From: Halomonas sp. TD01
GTDB lineage: Bacteria > Pseudomonadota > Gammaproteobacteria > Pseudomonadales > Halomonadaceae
Assembly (NCBI RefSeq): GCF_923868895.1
Contig: NZ_OV350343.1
Coordinates: 1,612,001 to 1,676,000 of the forward strand
Reading direction: 5' to 3'
DNA length: 64,000 nucleotides
Shown here: piece after piece, positions 63,618 to 64,000 of the stretch
Layout of the letters: each line of letters begins with the position of its first letter
How positions within the stretch are numbered: position 1 is the first letter of the stretch
The notes under the pieces: model-generated
Database searches by the model: none
What the model saw: the letters and a program-made list of their open reading frames with translations, nothing else
What the model was told of the DNA's origin: nothing
Program-made: the position numbers and the translations under genes

Positions 63618-64000
63618 TGGCGGCAGATACACCGAAAACCCTAGCCGACTGGCAATCAAAAGCCGCATCACTGAGCTTTGAAACGCGCGCTTTCATTAAT
63701 GGCGAGTTTGTTGCTGCCGCAGATGGCAGCACGCTAACCAGCATTAACCCTGCCACCGGAGATGTGATTGCCGAGGTGGCCAGCTGTGATACGCCAGATG
63801 CTGAGCGCGCGACGCAAGCAGCCCGTGCAACCTTTGAAAGTGGTGTTTGGTCGCGCTGTCACCCTAGTAAGCGCAAGCGGGTGCTGCTGCGTCTAGCCGA
63901 GTTAGTTGAGACACACCGCAATGAATTGGCGCTGTTAGATACGTTGGATATGGGCAAGCCGATTTCTAGCTCGCTAGGTGATTTGGCAGGCACAGTGGCT
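63617..64000 (+). CDS. puuC: Aldehyde dehydrogenase, PuuC-like, 3'-truncated by the window edge
   Basis: The visible 128 codons begin at the ATG 63617, overlapping the aminotransferase stop (TAATG). They read through AFINGEFV, INPATGDVIAEVASC and LLDTLDMGKPISS, close to the copy at 47993-49522 (shared INPATG and LLDTLDMGKPIS). The catalytic Cys lies outside the window. With spuC it would oxidise 4-aminobutyraldehyde to GABA. Confidence 0.88.
   Translation, partial: MAADTPKTLADWQSKAASLSFETRAFINGEFVAAADGSTLTSINPATGDVIAEVASCDTPDAERATQAARATFESGVWSRCHPSKRKRVLLRLAELVETHRNELALLDTLDMGKPISSSLGDLAGTVA

Noticed and set aside
1..64000. Mobile element, prophage, CRISPR or defence island
   Set aside because: No transposase, integrase, phage structural gene, regular spacer array or restriction gene was seen; gene content and coding style are uniform.

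Overview
The window looks like the chromosome of a moderately GC-rich, salt-adapted gammaproteobacterium, most likely Halomonas or a close relative (Halomonadaceae). This rests on the mixture of gene families (2-aminoethylphosphonate use, inositol catabolism with its own sugar-type ABC transporter, a Hmu-type heme operon, an ectoine-hydrolase-like M24 protein, repeated putrescine-type aminotransferases and aldehyde dehydrogenases) and on protein similarity recalled by eye; no database search was possible. It is ordinary, densely packed chromosome. I saw no rRNA, tRNA, IS element, prophage or CRISPR array.

Layout. (1) 1-8165, plus strand: a phosphonate operon. A truncated HAD phosphatase, the GntR/UTRA regulator phnR, the 2-aminoethylphosphonate ABC importer phnS-phnT-fused permease, phnW, phnX and a DMT membrane protein. 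An identical 12-bp palindrome lies before phnS and phnW, and three in-phase PhoB half-sites lie before phnS. (2) 8173-23502: a TauE-type permease, then the inositol regulon. iolR-iolG-iolB run leftward; a CUT2 ABC transporter, a TIM-barrel isomerase, iolC, iolD, iolE, iolA and a second Gfo/Idh/MocA dehydrogenase run rightward. The divergent promoter region has two GGAA-N6-TTCC-type sites. (3) 23605-25464: mgtE and a small DUF6482-like gene. (4) 25592-31634, minus: heme uptake, hemP-hmuR-hmuS-hmuT-hmuU-hmuV, with a Fur-like box before hemP. HemP (55 aa) is easily overlooked. (5) 31889-34021: a Tat-exported PhoX phosphatase with a Pho box. (6) 34087-39048: TetR regulator and an RND efflux pair. 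(7) 39068-40584: a D-amino-acid dehydrogenase/glycine-oxidase-like gene preceded by a tandem glycine riboswitch. (8) 40741-46963: mixed housekeeping genes (membrane proteins, DMT transporter, HPP protein, ChaC, CbiX-like protein, ABC-F YbiT, a ZipA-like anchored protein, TspO). (9) 47135-54877: a LuxR-type regulator and two divergent operons (aldehyde dehydrogenase + M20 carbamoyl hydrolase; class III aminotransferase + NhaC-type transporter + agmatine deiminase). (10) 54920-64000: NemA, an unknown protein, an M24/DoeA-like protein, then puuB, puuA, puuD, a second spuC-like aminotransferase and the start of a second puuC-like dehydrogenase.

How it works together. The window is mostly scavenging: phosphorus from 2-aminoethylphosphonate and phosphate esters under shared PhoB control, carbon from inositol, iron from heme, and nitrogen and carbon from agmatine and putrescine. 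The most interesting system-level observation is the agmatine region. It has a clear agmatine deiminase but no nitrilase-type N-carbamoylputrescine amidase. An M20 ureido-acid hydrolase sits where that enzyme would be expected, suggesting either a non-orthologous replacement or a route through 4-guanidinobutyrate and ureidobutyrate. The second is the glycine riboswitch attached to an oxidative amino-acid gene.
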